A DNA stretch of 64,000 bases from Hyposmocoma kahamanoa (Eukaryota; Arthropoda; Insecta; Lepidoptera; Cosmopterigidae). The translations under genes were made by a program, and so were the position numbers. The notes beneath the pieces were generated by a model, which did no database searches, was not told the DNA's origin, and saw nothing but the letters and a program-made list of their open reading frames with translations. Positions 24,801 to 33,765 of the stretch are shown here, in pieces; positions within the stretch are counted from its first letter, which is position 1; the number at the start of each line of letters is the position of its first letter. The DNA lies in the NCBI RefSeq assembly GCF_003589595.1, contig NW_020654810.1:11401543-11465542 (forward strand), written 5' to 3'.

Positions 24801-26449
24801 GGAAGGGTAACGGTATCGGTGAAATTACAAGCACATGGGACTTGTCAACTTACGGGTGACGGGCACAGTGGCAGTACCCCTAAGATCTTTGCGATTAAAA
24901 GCTTTAAGTGGCACTGCAACTGTTATGGACAGGCGTGTCGCTTACTACCAAGCGGCTTGTTCGTCCCGTCACTTGGTATTAAAAAAAATATATATTTCTT
25001 ACAATTTCTAAAAAACTTAACGGGCAGCAATTTGATTCTCAACAGCAAATCCGTCTATCCTATATGTCCTAAAAAGAGAGACATGAAAAGGCCCCTCGAC
25101 AAATTAAGGCCGAAGCCACACTGCGAGCGAAACTAAGTTAACTGAGCATAGTTTAGCTCACTTAGCTGCATGCAAGCTGAGCTAAGAAAACACGGGGCAG
25201 TATTGAAGTGCTGCTACTCTACGTTACTTTTTCCCGCACAGGGGTAAAAGACGACTTGGGTAGCTAGCCAACATAGTTCAGTTAGCTCGATTAGCTTAGT
25301 TCGCGGTGTGAACAGACATATGAAAACATGCCGCGGCTACATGAGCTAAGCTAACTTAGCTTAGCTTCGCTCGCGATGTGGCCTCTCCTTAATGCTTGCG
25401 ACAGAACCCAATACATACCCAATACATATTTTTCTGACAAATCTGTAATATTTCTATTGTTTTTCAATTTTCAGTATGGTCCGCATCCAAAACAGAATAA
25501 CAGTAGGTCTAGAAGTTCTCCAATACTTTACGACTCGCGAGTGGTGGTTCGACACGCACAACTTCAAGGCGTTGGCAACCAAATTAAACCATGTGGATAC
25601 AGAGAAATTCCCCATGGACTTGACTATCATTGAAACGGAGCCTTATATTGAATGCTGCATGATCGGCGGAAAGATTTACTGCATGAAGGAAAAGATGGAG
25701 AACTTACCTAAAGCCAGACTGCAGAATAACATGTAAGTACCTAATAAATACGTAAACAAAAAAATAATATCGATTTCCCTCGAATAAACTTTTTATGAGG
25801 ATTTTCTTGAATATCAATAAAATCAATAAAGCGACATCTCTTGTCAACGTCTGGTAGCTGTCAAATTACCTGGCTGAATGAAAAACTTTCATACATTTCT
25901 CAAAGATGGCGGCTACGGCTGTGATTGTGAAAAGTGTAAAGGGATTCCAGCTTTTTGGTTGAAATATGTATTTATGTAATGTAATTAAAGATCAAATTGG
26001 CTTAAAAATATTCTTTACATGTCATTCACTATTGATTTCAATAAGGAAGTCTCTCACCGTTTAAAGGTTAAATTTGTTTAACACCTTTCTTGACACTGAT
26101 CTACTCAGAACCAAAGAGACGAATTGGGAGTCAATTATCATAGGGTATCGACGGTATTTAGTAAAGTAAGTTAAGTTGGAGTAATAAATAGCTTTTCTGT
26201 ACCACAAAATGCAATAAATGACTATTACTATTAAGTAACCTATTATGTACTCCATAAAATTAACAATCTGTATACTTCTTTTCCAGTTTGGGTGTCCTAG
26301 ACAAGCTAGTGTCTGTGTTCTTCTACCTCTTCTTAATTTCCCTGGTCGTGTCCTACTGCGAGCCGGCTAGGACGCTGCTGTCCTATGGTGGAACTGCGGT
26401 TCGGTATCTGCCTCTTGTGGGCAAAGCCGTTTTTAAAGATGACTTGTAA
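9622..26449 (+). CDS. FAR: fatty acyl-CoA reductase, eight coding exons, 518 aa
   Basis: Reduces fatty acyl-CoA to fatty alcohol with NADPH, probably at the ER or peroxisome membrane (family knowledge). Exons: 9622-9813, 9924-10046, 16844-17029, 20566-20761, 21589-21787, 24303-24542, 25475-25732, 26287-26449. All junctions are GT-AG and keep frame. The N-terminal Rossmann (NAD_binding_4) domain shows TGASGLMG at residues 17-24, STAF at 153-156 and the catalytic Y205-T-Y-S-K209. The C-terminal half is the FAR_C region with hydrophobic stretches at 350-374 and about 472-488, the latter a probable membrane anchor. Length is normal for insect FARs and no lesion is seen. The sequence does not show whether its role is cuticular hydrocarbon, wax or pheromone. 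No orthology is claimed. Confidence 0.95.
9924..10046 (+). CDS. FAR: FAR coding exon 2 (residues 65-105)
   Basis: Encodes LFSRIREEKP...LVPVIGDICYDNLGI, the LFxRLR and GD-LG blocks of FARs. Acceptor TTTTTAG, donor GAG|GTGAGC, phase 0. The preceding intron is only 110 bases. Confidence 0.95.
10047..11510. other. FAR intron 2, left part: no gene
   Basis: AT-rich. A short Glu-rich minus-strand frame at 10.4-10.64 kb matches nothing I recognise. The tandem GTTAACA repeat near 10,915 is trivial. Confidence 0.5.
11515..11834 (-). repeat. tRNA-derived SINE, left arm of an inverted pair
   Basis: Minus-strand order: head AGCGACATCTCTCGCCAGGA, spacer, tRNA-like part with A-box-like TTAGTTGGTATAGC and B box GGTTCGAATCC, then a GATCGAAGGA tail. 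The head alone recurs at 20,030 and 25,820. Confidence 0.75.
11862..12055 (+). repeat. tRNA-derived SINE, right arm of an inverted pair
   Basis: Reverse complement of the left arm over about 195 bases with few differences, separated from it by about 105 bases. GGTCCG and CGGATC could pair as an acceptor stem and the T arm is good, but the anticodon loop is the wrong size, so this is not a working tRNA gene. Confidence 0.75.
12090..12200. repeat. direct repeat with 15,300-15,440
   Basis: Both loci carry ACTTACAAATAAATGGACGA and continue with the same CACGAAAAAAATGTC block. The second copy has about 40 extra bases. Unclassified intronic repeat. Confidence 0.75.
13617..14009 (-). pseudogene. 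LINE reverse transcriptase C-terminal fragment
   Basis: Encodes CCITSWGGAHKTTLINVERA then QRAVLEVTNFRPFDYPTHKL and VRQLFILQ, the thumb and post-RT region typical of CR1/Jockey-type LINE ORF2. The N-terminal RT motifs are absent. It lies antisense in FAR intron 2. Confidence 0.75.
14235..14480 (+). repeat. S1 repeat copy with an internal deletion
   Basis: Begins with GAGCTCCTTGTGAAAGAG and ends in TCATAAAAAAG. Compared with the 17.5 kb copy it lacks most of the block holding TTTCTGCCGCCAAGCAG. Confidence 0.85.
14554..14817. mobile_element. MITE with about 30-bp inverted ends
   Basis: The left end TATATCGACTGTGAACTGGC mirrors the right end GCCAATTCACAGTCGATATA, with the match running on into GGTACCATCT / AGATAGTACC. 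TA-flanked ends suggest a Tc1/mariner-type mobiliser. Confidence 0.8.
15300..15440. repeat. direct repeat partner of 12,090-12,200
   Basis: The longer of the two copies, with an extra block around TAGTGACATGTAAAGG. Confidence 0.75.
15615..15843 (+). repeat. S1 repeat copy, 5'-truncated
   Basis: Starts at CACCTTACCTGTTTCTGCCG and ends at the family's CGTCCCGCCACTTG 3' end. Confidence 0.8.
16296..16558 (-). repeat. S1 repeat copy
   Basis: Minus-strand copy ending just before FAR exon 3 territory; part of the middle block is missing. It contains the family hallmark GGCACTGCAACAG(T)TATGGACAGG in reverse. Confidence 0.8.
16844..17029 (+). CDS. FAR: FAR coding exon 3 (residues 106-167)
   Basis: Encodes VSVVFHFAASLRLEAPLQEG and FVHLSTAFCYPDYDRLAER. 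H111-F-A-A and S153-T-A-F match the FAR VxHxAA and STA blocks. Acceptor TATTATAG, donor AGG|GTAAGG, phase 0. Confidence 0.95.
17481..17793 (-). repeat. S1 repeat copy, full length with poly(T) end
   Basis: The most complete copy. A run of 19 T at 17,481-17,499 is the A-tail of a minus-strand retroposon, which argues that S1 moves by retroposition. It is nested inside the 17,140-18,028 element. Confidence 0.88.
17794..17872. repeat. CTACTACATGTTACAT simple repeat
   Basis: Short degenerate tandem units TACTACAT and GTTACATG directly abutting the S1 copy. Confidence 0.85.
18030..19270. other. FAR intron 3, AT-rich, no gene
   Basis: Nothing recognisable apart from a small GC-rich patch at about 19,010-19,060. 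Confidence 0.5.
19275..19760 (+). repeat. tandem array of 108-bp tRNA-like units
   Basis: TTCTAAAATGGTTTTGGCC recurs at about 19,330, 19,450, 19,558 and 19,666: spacings of about 121, 108 and 108. Each unit carries a B-box-like GGGTTCGATTCCCGG or variant, and the unit ends GGTTTTG and TAGAACC can pair as a 7-bp acceptor stem with G-T pairs. The array ends in a partial unit in inverse orientation (CACTACTCAGAACACCTAGG). Confidence 0.8.
19942..19980. repeat. AT-rich perfect palindrome
   Basis: AAAGTCAAATATATA mirrored by TATATATTTGACTTT with a short (AT) centre. Confidence 0.8.
20025..20105 (+). repeat. SINE head fragment
   Basis: AGCGACATCTCTCGCCAGGA through GGGTGATAAATCTGTTA: the 5' part of the SINE at 11.5-11.83 kb, without the tRNA-like body. 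Confidence 0.75.
20111..20153 (-). repeat. S1 repeat, short 5' end fragment
   Basis: GCAGTACTTTCCTGGACGAA plus CTCTTTCACAAAG: only the 5' end of the family, abutting the SINE head fragment. Confidence 0.75.
20566..20761 (+). CDS. FAR: FAR coding exon 4 (residues 168-233), active site
   Basis: Encodes VHDPPAPPHEVIRAATWLSD and PNSYTYSKRLAEALV; the YxxxK catalytic pair is Y205/K209. Acceptor TTATTAG, donor ATAG|GTAAGTG; a codon is split after one base. Confidence 0.96.
20940..21170 (+). repeat. tRNA-derived SINE
   Basis: Head GACGACCTCGATGGCCCATC and B box GGTTCGATTCC, then an AT-rich tail. The head is shared with the minus-strand copy at 23.4-23.6 kb. Confidence 0.6.
21589..21787 (+). CDS. 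FAR: FAR coding exon 5 (residues 233-299)
   Basis: Encodes TPSYKEPVPGWVDNLNGPIG and AEVIPVDIAIN, the FAR PSxxxPxPGWxDNxxGP and PVD blocks. Acceptor AATTTCAG, donor AGAG|GTTAGT; a codon is split after two bases. Confidence 0.95.
21788..23400. other. FAR intron 5, no gene recognised
   Basis: A 72-codon plus-strand frame at 22,319-22,537 has higher GC than its surroundings but no recognisable motif on either strand. The rest is AT-rich. Confidence 0.45.
23405..23615 (-). repeat. tRNA-derived SINE
   Basis: On the minus strand: GACGACCTCCGTTGTCGAGC head, a B-box-like GGGATTCCATCCC, then GGGTGTTTGTGTTACCATCG, a body I associate with a widespread lepidopteran SINE. Confidence 0.7.
24041..24245 (+). 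repeat. tRNA-derived SINE
   Basis: tRNA-like CTGCCTCCGTGGCCGAACGA with a B-box-like CGGGATCGATTTCC, then a GAGTTTGGGTGTAATTTGTG body and a CCCTAGTGCGAGG end. The body recurs antisense at 32,460-32,590. It lies just upstream of FAR exon 6. Confidence 0.75.
24303..24542 (+). CDS. FAR: FAR coding exon 6 (residues 299-379)
   Basis: Encodes PPEIPVYNLTTGDDRNTTWK and a hydrophobic stretch FIHDLCVFFYHIVPAYFIDF. Start of the FAR_C region. Acceptor CTTACAG, donor GATT|GTGAGT. Confidence 0.95.
24782..24992 (+). repeat. S1 repeat copy with 5' internal deletion
   Basis: Short GAGCTCCTT start fused to GGTGAAATTACAAGCACATG; ends CACTTGGTATTAAAAAAAA. Confidence 0.85.
25095..25392. mobile_element. foldback MITE rich in AGCTAA motifs
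   Basis: TAAGGCCGAAGCCACACTGC...GCGAAACTAAG on the left mirrors CTTAGCTTCGCTCGCGATGT...GGCC on the right. Many AGCTAAGC repeats inside. It ends only about 80 bases before FAR exon 7. Confidence 0.8.
25475..25732 (+). CDS. FAR: FAR coding exon 7 (residues 379-465)
   Basis: Encodes MVRIQNRITVGLEVLQYFTT, REWWFDTHNF and CMKEKMENLPKARLQNN, typical of FAR_C (REW.F...N). Acceptor TTTTCAG, donor ACAT|GTAAGT. A relic of its 3' end lies at 45,355. Confidence 0.95.
25815..25925 (+). repeat. SINE head fragment
   Basis: AGCGACATCTCTTGTCAACG to CAAAGATGGCGGCTACG, diverged from the 11.8 and 20.0 kb heads. Confidence 0.6.
26287..26449 (+). CDS. FAR: FAR coding exon 8 (residues 465-518 and stop)
   Basis: Encodes LGVLDKLVSVFFYLFLISLV then the tail to VFKDDL and TAA. 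The hydrophobic run at 472-488 is a probable membrane anchor. Acceptor TTTCCAG. Confidence 0.95.
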
Positions 26450-26470
26450 CATATATGTTAATTCTAACCT

Positions 26471-26765
26471 TTTTTAAAAAAAAACCGACCTCACAAGTTT
26501 GTGGAAAATCTATTTGCCAAGTTTTGTTCGGAAAGTGAGTGAAATCTCATGAACCGGATTGGTCCTTTAATTTGTCCTTAGAGGTGGAATATTTTGTTCA
26601 ATCTTCTTCATTTAAATGAGACCACTACTGAGGTATTCCCTCTCCAACAAAAACGAATCCTCGAAATCGGTACACAAATGTCGAAATAATCGCGTAACAT
26701 ATAACAATAACACAAAAATGCAGTCGCATGGCGAACCTCCTCCTTTTTTAAGTCGGGTAAAAATA
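26471..26765. repeat. CCGAC/GTCGG MITE-like repeat, in the FAR 3' UTR
   Basis: Starts AAAAAAAAACCGACC about 22 bases after the FAR stop and ends AAGTCGGGTAAAAAT. The first AATAAA downstream of the stop that I noted is at 26,914-26,919, so the repeat is probably transcribed in the 3' UTR. Confidence 0.75.
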
Positions 26766-27054
26766 CAGGTTAACTATGACAACAATTTAATCATGTACCA
26801 GTGGTGAAGGTCCGTCTTATGGCCACGATTCCATTGGCTTGTTTTAATTTAGGAATAATAGAAATAATACTATACTAATCAACAACATTTACAGAGCTAC
26901 CATTTTAGTTACAATAAAAAAAATCCGCTTGTTTTGAAAAAACACACACACATCCTAACAAATTTTCTCCGTTCATGTAACGTAATAGCTGATGCAGAGC
27001 ATTTGCAGTGTATCTCCACGATCGGTTTACTTGTTTCATACACAGAGTTACTTA

Positions 27055-27345
27055 TAAAATACTGACAATCTCGCAGTTCTACGAGCTATGTGACCTGCCC
27101 ACTGCCACTTCAACTTGCTAATCCTTCGAGCTATGTCGGTGACTTTCGTTCTTCTACGGATCTCCTCATTTCTGATTCAGTCATCGTAGGCAACATGCAC
27201 TGCCCGAAGATTTTTGTCTTCAAGGACTGCGGTATTGTCGAGAAGACATCCCGGAGCTCCCCGGAAGCTGCCCAACCGAGTCGGATTTGATCAGTCAACC
27301 TCAAGTAACCATCCATTGTTGAAAATATAGATGAGATAAAACAGA
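27055..27345 (-). pseudogene. RTE-type LINE C-terminal fragment
   Basis: Minus strand reads RLTDQIRLGWAASGELRDVF, LKTKIFGQCMLP, then, in another frame, RRRTKVTDIARRISKLKWQW and AGHIARRTAR: the end of RTE endonuclease-reverse transcriptases. A block between the two is missing. Confidence 0.75.
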
Positions 27346-27505
27346 GTACGTAAACGGTGGACAATTATTGTAAACTTTCACGGTTTTCGCACACTATTTG
27401 ATTTTTAAAAATCGGGAGTTAATCGCGAAAAAATATATTTTTCAACACATTTCCTAGTATTAACATTTGTCATGACAAGCAGGAAAAGTTGGCCGTAATG
27501 TCCTT

Positions 27506-27958
27506 TTTTTATTATAATATCAAGTAACGGGACGAACGAGTCGTGCGCCTGATGGTAAGCTACACGCCTGTCCATAACAGTTGCAGAGCCACTCAAGAGC
27601 TTTAAATCGCAACGATCTGAGGGCACTGCCACTGCGTCTGTCACCCTGAGACATAAATTGACAAGTCCCATGTGTCTGTAATTTTACCAGCACCCTAAGG
27701 GACTATACACACATATCCGGGCCGTGCCCGAGACGTGGACGGGCACGGACATGTGTGAACGAGTTCATACAAAATATACACAACGATATTTTTTTGAGCC
27801 CCTGACGGAGCACGGCCCGTCCACGTCCAGGCCAAGGCCCGGGCACGGCCCGGATATGTGTGGATAGATCTTTACCCTTTAAAACCAGAACGCCGTAATG
27901 CTAACATTACTGCTTGACGGCAGAAATAGGATATGAGGCAGTAGGTACTTCCCTGGAC
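27506..27958 (-). repeat. S1 repeat copy split by a MITE
   Basis: Parts 27,506-27,699 and 27,870-27,958 join to the normal family order (CCAGCACC...TTTACCCTT), interrupted by the palindromic element at 27,700-27,869. Confidence 0.85.
27700..27869. mobile_element. GC-rich foldback MITE inserted in S1
   Basis: Left TATACACACATATCCGGGCC...GTGCCCG mirrors right CGGGCACGGCCCGGATATGT...GTGG. About 28-bp inverted ends, GC-rich against an AT-rich background, no coding capacity. Confidence 0.85.
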
Positions 27959-27959
27959 A

Positions 27960-28435
27960 AACACTTTTATTTATTTTGTATTTTATTTATTTCTTTTTAA
28001 TTTTATTTGCACTGTACTTTATGCTCAAAAATCTGAATGTATTTTTTTATACAAAAAAAGCTATACCTTGCCAGTATGCAGTATTTTGCAAAAATAATTT
28101 ATTTTGTATTTAATGCATCATAGTTGTTTGCATTTTTGCCTTTTACAACATTTTAGTTGGAGTTGTTTTTTTTATGGATGAATATACCTGGCCATCTGTT
28201 TATTTTAAAAAAACCCGCCATTTGCAAAATCTGTAATTATTGTGTTGTGAAACGATATTTATTCATACAAGAAATAAATTATAATCGTAATTATTTCGTC
28301 GCAAATGTGATGAAAAACGTTGTATGTAGCACGGGCGGTAAAAAATTCCAAACCTCAAGGTTACCTTTTGTATTCTGCCTCGTGTCAGTCTAATAGACTC
28401 TCATTAGTAATTCTTTCGAGACATGAATTCCGACT
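27960..28435. other. unassigned AT-rich stretch
   Basis: No recognisable gene or repeat. Confidence 0.45.
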
Positions 28436-28437
28436 GC

Positions 28438-28745
28438 GGGGTTGAGTCATCGTCTCAAGGTCACCTTGAGAGCTATGGAGCGAATTATGCTCGGAGTCTC
28501 TCTACGCGATAAGTTACGAAATGGGGCAATACGTTTGTTCACCAAAGTCATCGACGTTCTGGAGACCCCGTTTGGGAAGACGAAGTGTGGGCAGACGACC
28601 TGCAAGATGGTCGGACGAAAGTAAAAAGACGGCAGGGCCGACCTGGAACAGAATCGCTGCAAACCGAGGGCTATGGAAATCATACCAAGACGCAAGAGGT
28701 ATATATCCAACAGTGGAGTCAGTAGTATGCCGAGAAGAAGAAGTA
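28438..28745 (+). pseudogene. RTE-type LINE C-terminal fragment
   Basis: Encodes HRLKVTLRAMERIMLGVSLR (RAMERxMLGVSLRD hallmark), then in shifted frames WADDLQDG, RQGRPGTE and VYIQQWSQ, the end of RTE ORFs. Opposite orientation to the 27.1 kb fragment. Confidence 0.75.
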
Positions 28746-29524
28746 ATTTCTTATTTACCGCCCGTTATACACAATGGACTATTATTTACCTCGACGTTTC
28801 GGATGTGTTGGAACGTCCATGGTATCGGAGCGACTCAAACCCTTATGATATGCGATCAAGTCTCCATTTTTTAAAATCAAATGGACGACTTCGGGTAACG
28901 GTAAAAAGCGTGGTCGGACAGTAAGTCGCCCCTTCAGGTCGTTCGGCGTTCCCCGAATCGAACGATCAAATATAACCGGGTCTTAAATACTTAAATTATG
29001 TATGCGTAGGTATAAAGTAATATAAGTAGGTAAGTTAAGCTTCATTTACAACTGTACATACATATATTTTAAATTTGTATCATATATGTAAACGTTTGAC
29101 TTCAATGTCTACCAGACGTTTTTCGATTATACAGGTTGTACTGAAACGTTGCAATAGTTGATTGTGATATAAAAATCCACACTGAAAATATATTTACAAT
29201 CTCTAGAGTTAGTATCATTTTTATTCAGATTTGTTAAGCTAACTGTTAAATTTCGATTACCGAAAACCAGTGCGCTACCAAAAAACGGCACTTACATTAT
29301 ATAAGATCTAGAGCCATGGTCCTATGTAAGTATGGATATAGTGAAATGTTGTTGAGACTGCAAATGTGTAAAGAACAAAATTTACGGACTTATATTATAA
29401 GACATTTATTTTAGACACCTGTAAGTATATGCGTAGTAAAATATATATTGCCTACAGATGTGTGTTTATTTTATAAATAATAAAAATAAATGATTACAAT
29501 ACAAATTATCGGTAATTATAACTT

Positions 29525-29813
29525 TTTATAAAAAAAACCGACCTAAGTAATTTATTACTTATTATTATTAACTTTTATTGGAATTGGTTAACGGAAAGTG
29601 AGTGAAATCCAACAAACTATCAGCCCATAATTTATCACCCTTAGAGGTGGAATATTTTCTTCAAATTGAAACGACGCCAATGTGGCGATACCCTCTTTCC
29701 AACAAAAAAAAAGAATCATCAAAACCGGTTCACAAATGCCGAAGTAATGTGTAACATACGAGTACACAAAAAAGGCAGTCGAATTGAGAACCTCCTTTTT
29801 GAAGTCGGTTAAA
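29525..29813. repeat. CCGAC/GTCGG MITE-like repeat, best copy
   Basis: Ends AAAAAAAACCGACC and GAAGTCGGTTAAAAAT. Interior shares CTTAGAGGTGGAATATTTTC and CCCTCTTTCCAACAAAAAA with the 26.5 and 4.5 kb copies. Confidence 0.8.
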
Positions 29814-29844
29814 AATATTTAAAATTGTAGTAGGAATTTATTCT

Positions 29845-30070
29845 TTACCATTTGTTTTACAAAGATACTCGTTTTTCGGATCCAAATCGAGTACATATGA
29901 TTTTTCATACAAATCAACCTAAGTCGGTTCCAAAGTCTCGATAGTTGGAGCTGTGAAAGCCCGAAACATAAGTTGTTGGAAAAAAGAAACTTACGCGTTT
30001 AGATCCGAAAATATAGTTCCATTTCCAACGTGTAACAATCGCGAAAATCTAAGAAACTTGTTTTTAAATA
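29845..30070 (-). repeat. Penelope-like element terminal relic
   Basis: On the minus strand TTTTCGCGATTGTTACACGT followed by GGAAATGGAACTATATTTTC and a GGATCTAAACGCG block corresponds, with changes, to 63,368-63,440, the sequence just upstream of the Penelope RT frame at the window end. No coding sequence remains. Confidence 0.6.
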
Positions 30071-30893
30071 ATTATATATATTATACTTTTCATACATTGC
30101 TTTAACAATAATATATCTTTAAAAATTTTTCGGTATCTATATGTATAGCACAATATGTGGGTTACATCGTTCCTTCTAAATAAAAAATGCAATACTAAAG
30201 AAATAAGTTTAATAATATAACATTATGACTGAATGATTTATGTTACACGTACACTGAATGTTTATGATTACGGTGCCTTTAACTTGTACTATTCTAAATT
30301 CACTGTGCTGAATGACGATATCTATGTACTAGCGTACTAGATGCGGCGTTCCATACACACGCAATGTTTCACTGATGTGCGGTGAAGACGCTGCACATCC
30401 TTTAGTTATCAAACATTCAGGATGGCGGACGCAGATGCGGTTCTTTTAAAATTTATTTACATCGGTGTGTTGCTCACAATTGTGTGAACATAAATTCAAA
30501 GTTTTAAATTATTCACAATGATTCGGTCAGTAATGTCGCGGTTTTTTTTATTAATTTGTGCATTATGTATAAATTATAATATTTGATAATCGCGAAATAG
30601 TATACACAATTGCACACTATCCATCTCGTTTTGCAAGCATATAATGACGCGTGTTCAAACAAGACAAAACATAAATCATAGATTAATAAGCAACGGAGTG
30701 TTCTGACTACTCAATAACGGAGTATGTATAATATGATTATAGCAGTTACTAAGATTACCATATGAATTCAAAAAATATATAAAAAGACTAGGCTCAACAA
30801 TATCTACGTACTTGACTAGGATGCATGGTCTACAGGTCTTTGCCTTTCCGCAAGGAAAAGTACGTAAAATAACATCAATAATTTCAACTGTAT

Positions 30894-31150
30894 TGGATTC
30901 GCTCTGGACCTTTTGGAGGGAAAAGTGTCGTTTTTATTTTGACTTTCAATTATTTTGTGAATTCTAGTTTAAAGTGGAATAGGATAGTGCTATTGTGCCT
31001 TAATCGAAGATTAAAACGCGAAATTATGCGAATCTCGAACTAAAATACCCGTATCTGCCCGTTTTAAGGAATCCCAAGTCAATCCAAGCACGCCGCCTCA
31101 AATTGCCTATCCTCTTTGTGGCGGCCATGTTTACAGAAACATAATTAAAC
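30894..31150 (+). repeat. direct duplication, copy 1
   Basis: GATTCGCTCTGGACCTTTTG to ACAGAAACATAATTAAAC, repeated about 720 bases downstream with substitutions and an indel. No protein motif in either copy. Confidence 0.85.
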
Positions 31151-31611
31151 TTCATGTTTAGGCTGATTGCTTTGCCAAAGCCTTAATAAATAAATAAAAA
31201 AAATTTCAACTGTATTTTTATTTTCTTTTATTGCCTATGTCATTCCCAATAAGCATAGACTGTTACGTCCGTCCACAATATTATATTGTTAGTTAGGTAT
31301 TGATATTCTTTTAAAAAATTCAACACTAATCAATGGTGATAGTGTTTTGTTTGGAACAGTTTGGAACATGTAGTTGCTGTGAATGTTCTTGTCTATAGAT
31401 TGAAGTCGTTGATGCTAAATAAGTTACTCCTCACACTTAATTACAGTGTAAAGACATTTACAGACATTGACTGTTTAACAGAATAATAAATGATTAAAGG
31501 TGAAGGATAATGCAGTTAGCACCCTGAATTTAGGAAAGGCCCATATCTATCTACATAAGTTTTGTTTCTAGTGCCCCTCCCTATCAACCTCTTGGTTATA
31601 AAATTTCAGAC

Positions 31612-31840
31612 GGATTCGCTCTGGGCCTTTTGGAGGGAAAAGTGTCGTTTTTATTTTGACTTTCAATTATTGTGTGAAATCTAGTTTAAAGTGGAACAGG
31701 ATAGGGCTATTGTGCCTTAATCGAAGATTAAAAAAATACTGGTTTCGGCCCGTTCTAAGAAATCCCGAGTCAATCCAAGCACGCCACCTCAAATTGACTA
31801 TTCTCTTAGTGGCGGCCATATTTACAGAAACATAATTAAA
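31612..31840 (+). repeat. direct duplication, copy 2
   Basis: GATTCGCTCTGGGCCTTTTG to ACAGAAACATAATTAAAC. It lacks an internal block around GCGAATCTCGAACTAAAATA present in copy 1. Confidence 0.85.
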
Positions 31841-31984
31841 CGAAGACATAGCTCAAAGGACTTATATCCAAGCCAAAATTATTAATTATAATAAAATTTC
31901 AGACACTGAAGATAATTCTAGGCAACTCACGAAATGCGATCTTTTTAAACTAAGAACACGAACACAAGATTTGTTGATTAAAAA

Positions 31985-32350
31985 AGCTATTATAATATAT
32001 CAGAATTTTTTGAAGATGGGAATGTCTGAGACACATTCAGAGCCAATCACGCTAGCCGCATTTCCTCGCTGTATGGCAATGGAGAATCTTTGCGCCAACA
32101 CCAATCCCGCGACTGGGAGTCATCTTCACTCTCTCTTAGCCGTCGCCCGATTTCCACTACAGCTTTTTCGCACCGCTATCCCAACAACCCGCCGTCTCAA
32201 CAGTAAGCGGAATGAAAATGTAGCGACTTTCCATTCGCTATATTTGTCTCGCTTCTTGCGAGCTGCGGACTCAGCAGCTACACCAGCTGAAGTCACTGTG
32301 CCACTGAGATGCGAAGCTGCAAATGTGCTAACACATGTCGCACCCCACAA
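31985..32350 (-). pseudogene. LINE C-terminal fragment
   Basis: The minus strand reads WGATCVSTFAASHLSGTVTS, AGVAAESAARKKRDKY and, after two stops, AQRFSIAIQRGNAASVIGS. The last block resembles the QRxSxAxQRGNAAS C-terminus of some retroelement RT proteins. The long plus-strand frame over the same bases is its shadow. Confidence 0.5.
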
Positions 32351-32454
32351 GAGACTCTTGGTTAAAATGGAAAATTATAATTTATTTCAAAATGCAAATG
32401 TAATAATAACAATAATGTTTTATTAAACATTTATGCATTACATTTATAAAAAAT

Positions 32455-32590
32455 AATAATAATAATAATAATAACGCACACACTCAACATAGCCCCGCAC
32501 TAGGGAAACCCTGTGTCGCGGGTGCTATGGACACACACATAGACAACCACAAATTACACCCAAACTCACGAGAGAAATAAATGTATCTAC
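32455..32590 (-). repeat. (AAT)n run plus SINE body
   Basis: AATAATAAT tail followed by the CACACTC...CCGCACTAGGGAAACC block and CACAAATTACACCCAAACTC, reverse complement of the SINE body at 24.1-24.25 kb. Confidence 0.75.
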
Positions 32591-32599
32591 AATCAATCA

Positions 32600-33586
32600 A
32601 GCACGCTATTACTTAAATTAAAATTTTATTTTAAGTGTAACTTTGCGACGCCCCTTACAGGATATCGCACATATGTACCAATAATAGTTGTAAGTTTAAT
32701 CTGTAACATCCGTGTGAAATGCAAACAAATGTATAAAAATAAAAAAGAAATTCAATCAACTTAATCAAAAATCAAAAATACCTCTTACAATTATATATGT
32801 CATCTTATAACTCTCCATTTAAGCATAAGAAGTTATCGGCTAATTTCGTTCAGAGAATCTTGAAACTTCTCTAATGGGAAGTTGTCATTTTGCACCAAGG
32901 GCGCGATATCATGTTATATTTTAACAGTTTGTAACAAACTCGTGTAGCTTTTTCGTTAACAACCTGTGACCGTAGCAAGGCAGAATATGTGTGATAAACC
33001 TCCCCGTGACAATATTTAATTCAAGCTGATAAATCTAAGTTGGCTTATTTGGTAATGAACTATTGTTGCACCTTTTGAAGAACAAGGACAATGATATAAA
33101 ATTGCGTATATAGCTATCTTTGTCATTTATTGATCGCCATTGAAAACGATGAAACAAAAAATGACAAATCTACATTTGCTTATTTGGTAATGAACTACCT
33201 ATTCTTATAGATTTTGAAGTACCAGGATCTTTGTCGTTTAATCATCGCATCGCCGCGAAAACCATGAGGCAAAATGTCTTTTCATTTCGTTTGTTGCGCT
33301 CAATTTTTACTGTGAACTGTGTTAATCTTTTGCAGTCATTGGTCGCCGGCGCTTGCGATGATATAAAAATGCGACGTCACTTCGCTATTGTGATAAAATT
33401 TTATGATATTATAAGTTTATTACTCGAATTTGACAGATAGATGTGGATATAATAGCTTTATAGCGGCGGCACACTACGGGAACGTCGTCATAGTTGACAT
33501 TATTTTTGGTCCAAAATACAATCCTTTTAACACTATTGTGTGACAGTTCAAAGCTAACTAGTCAACTTTCACATTAACCCGTAGAA
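32600..33586. other. 3' flank of lectin gene 1
   Basis: No gene. An imperfect tandem duplication of about 130 bases lies at 33,030-33,275 (both units carry TTATTTGGTAATGAACTA). TTTATT at 33,416-33,421 is a possible AATAAA signal for lectin gene 1 on the minus strand. Confidence 0.5.
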
Positions 33587-33765
33587 TCAATTATCAATAG
33601 AGCCGGTCGAAGTACCTATGTCGTGTTCACATATGAAGAAACACCGTACGTAACATTGCATGTCGTTGAGCCCGCCATTATAGAACATGGTGCCGCAATG
33701 TTCAGTCGGGTTGTCCGGTTGGCCCCCTCCCCATTTTGTGTAGCCACTTTCACTGAGAGGTACAC
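33587..33765 (-). CDS. lectin gene 1 exon 5: CRD2 C-terminal half and stop
   Basis: VPLSESGYTKWGGGQPDNPT, then CGTMFYNGGLNDMQCYVRCF and a tail ending GSIDN. Carries QPD and the LND that complete the calcium site. Acceptor TTTTCAG. Confidence 0.9.

Noticed and set aside
31971..32426. 151-codon plus-strand open frame
   Set aside because: The minus strand over the same bases reads as a LINE C-terminus; the plus frame is a shadow.
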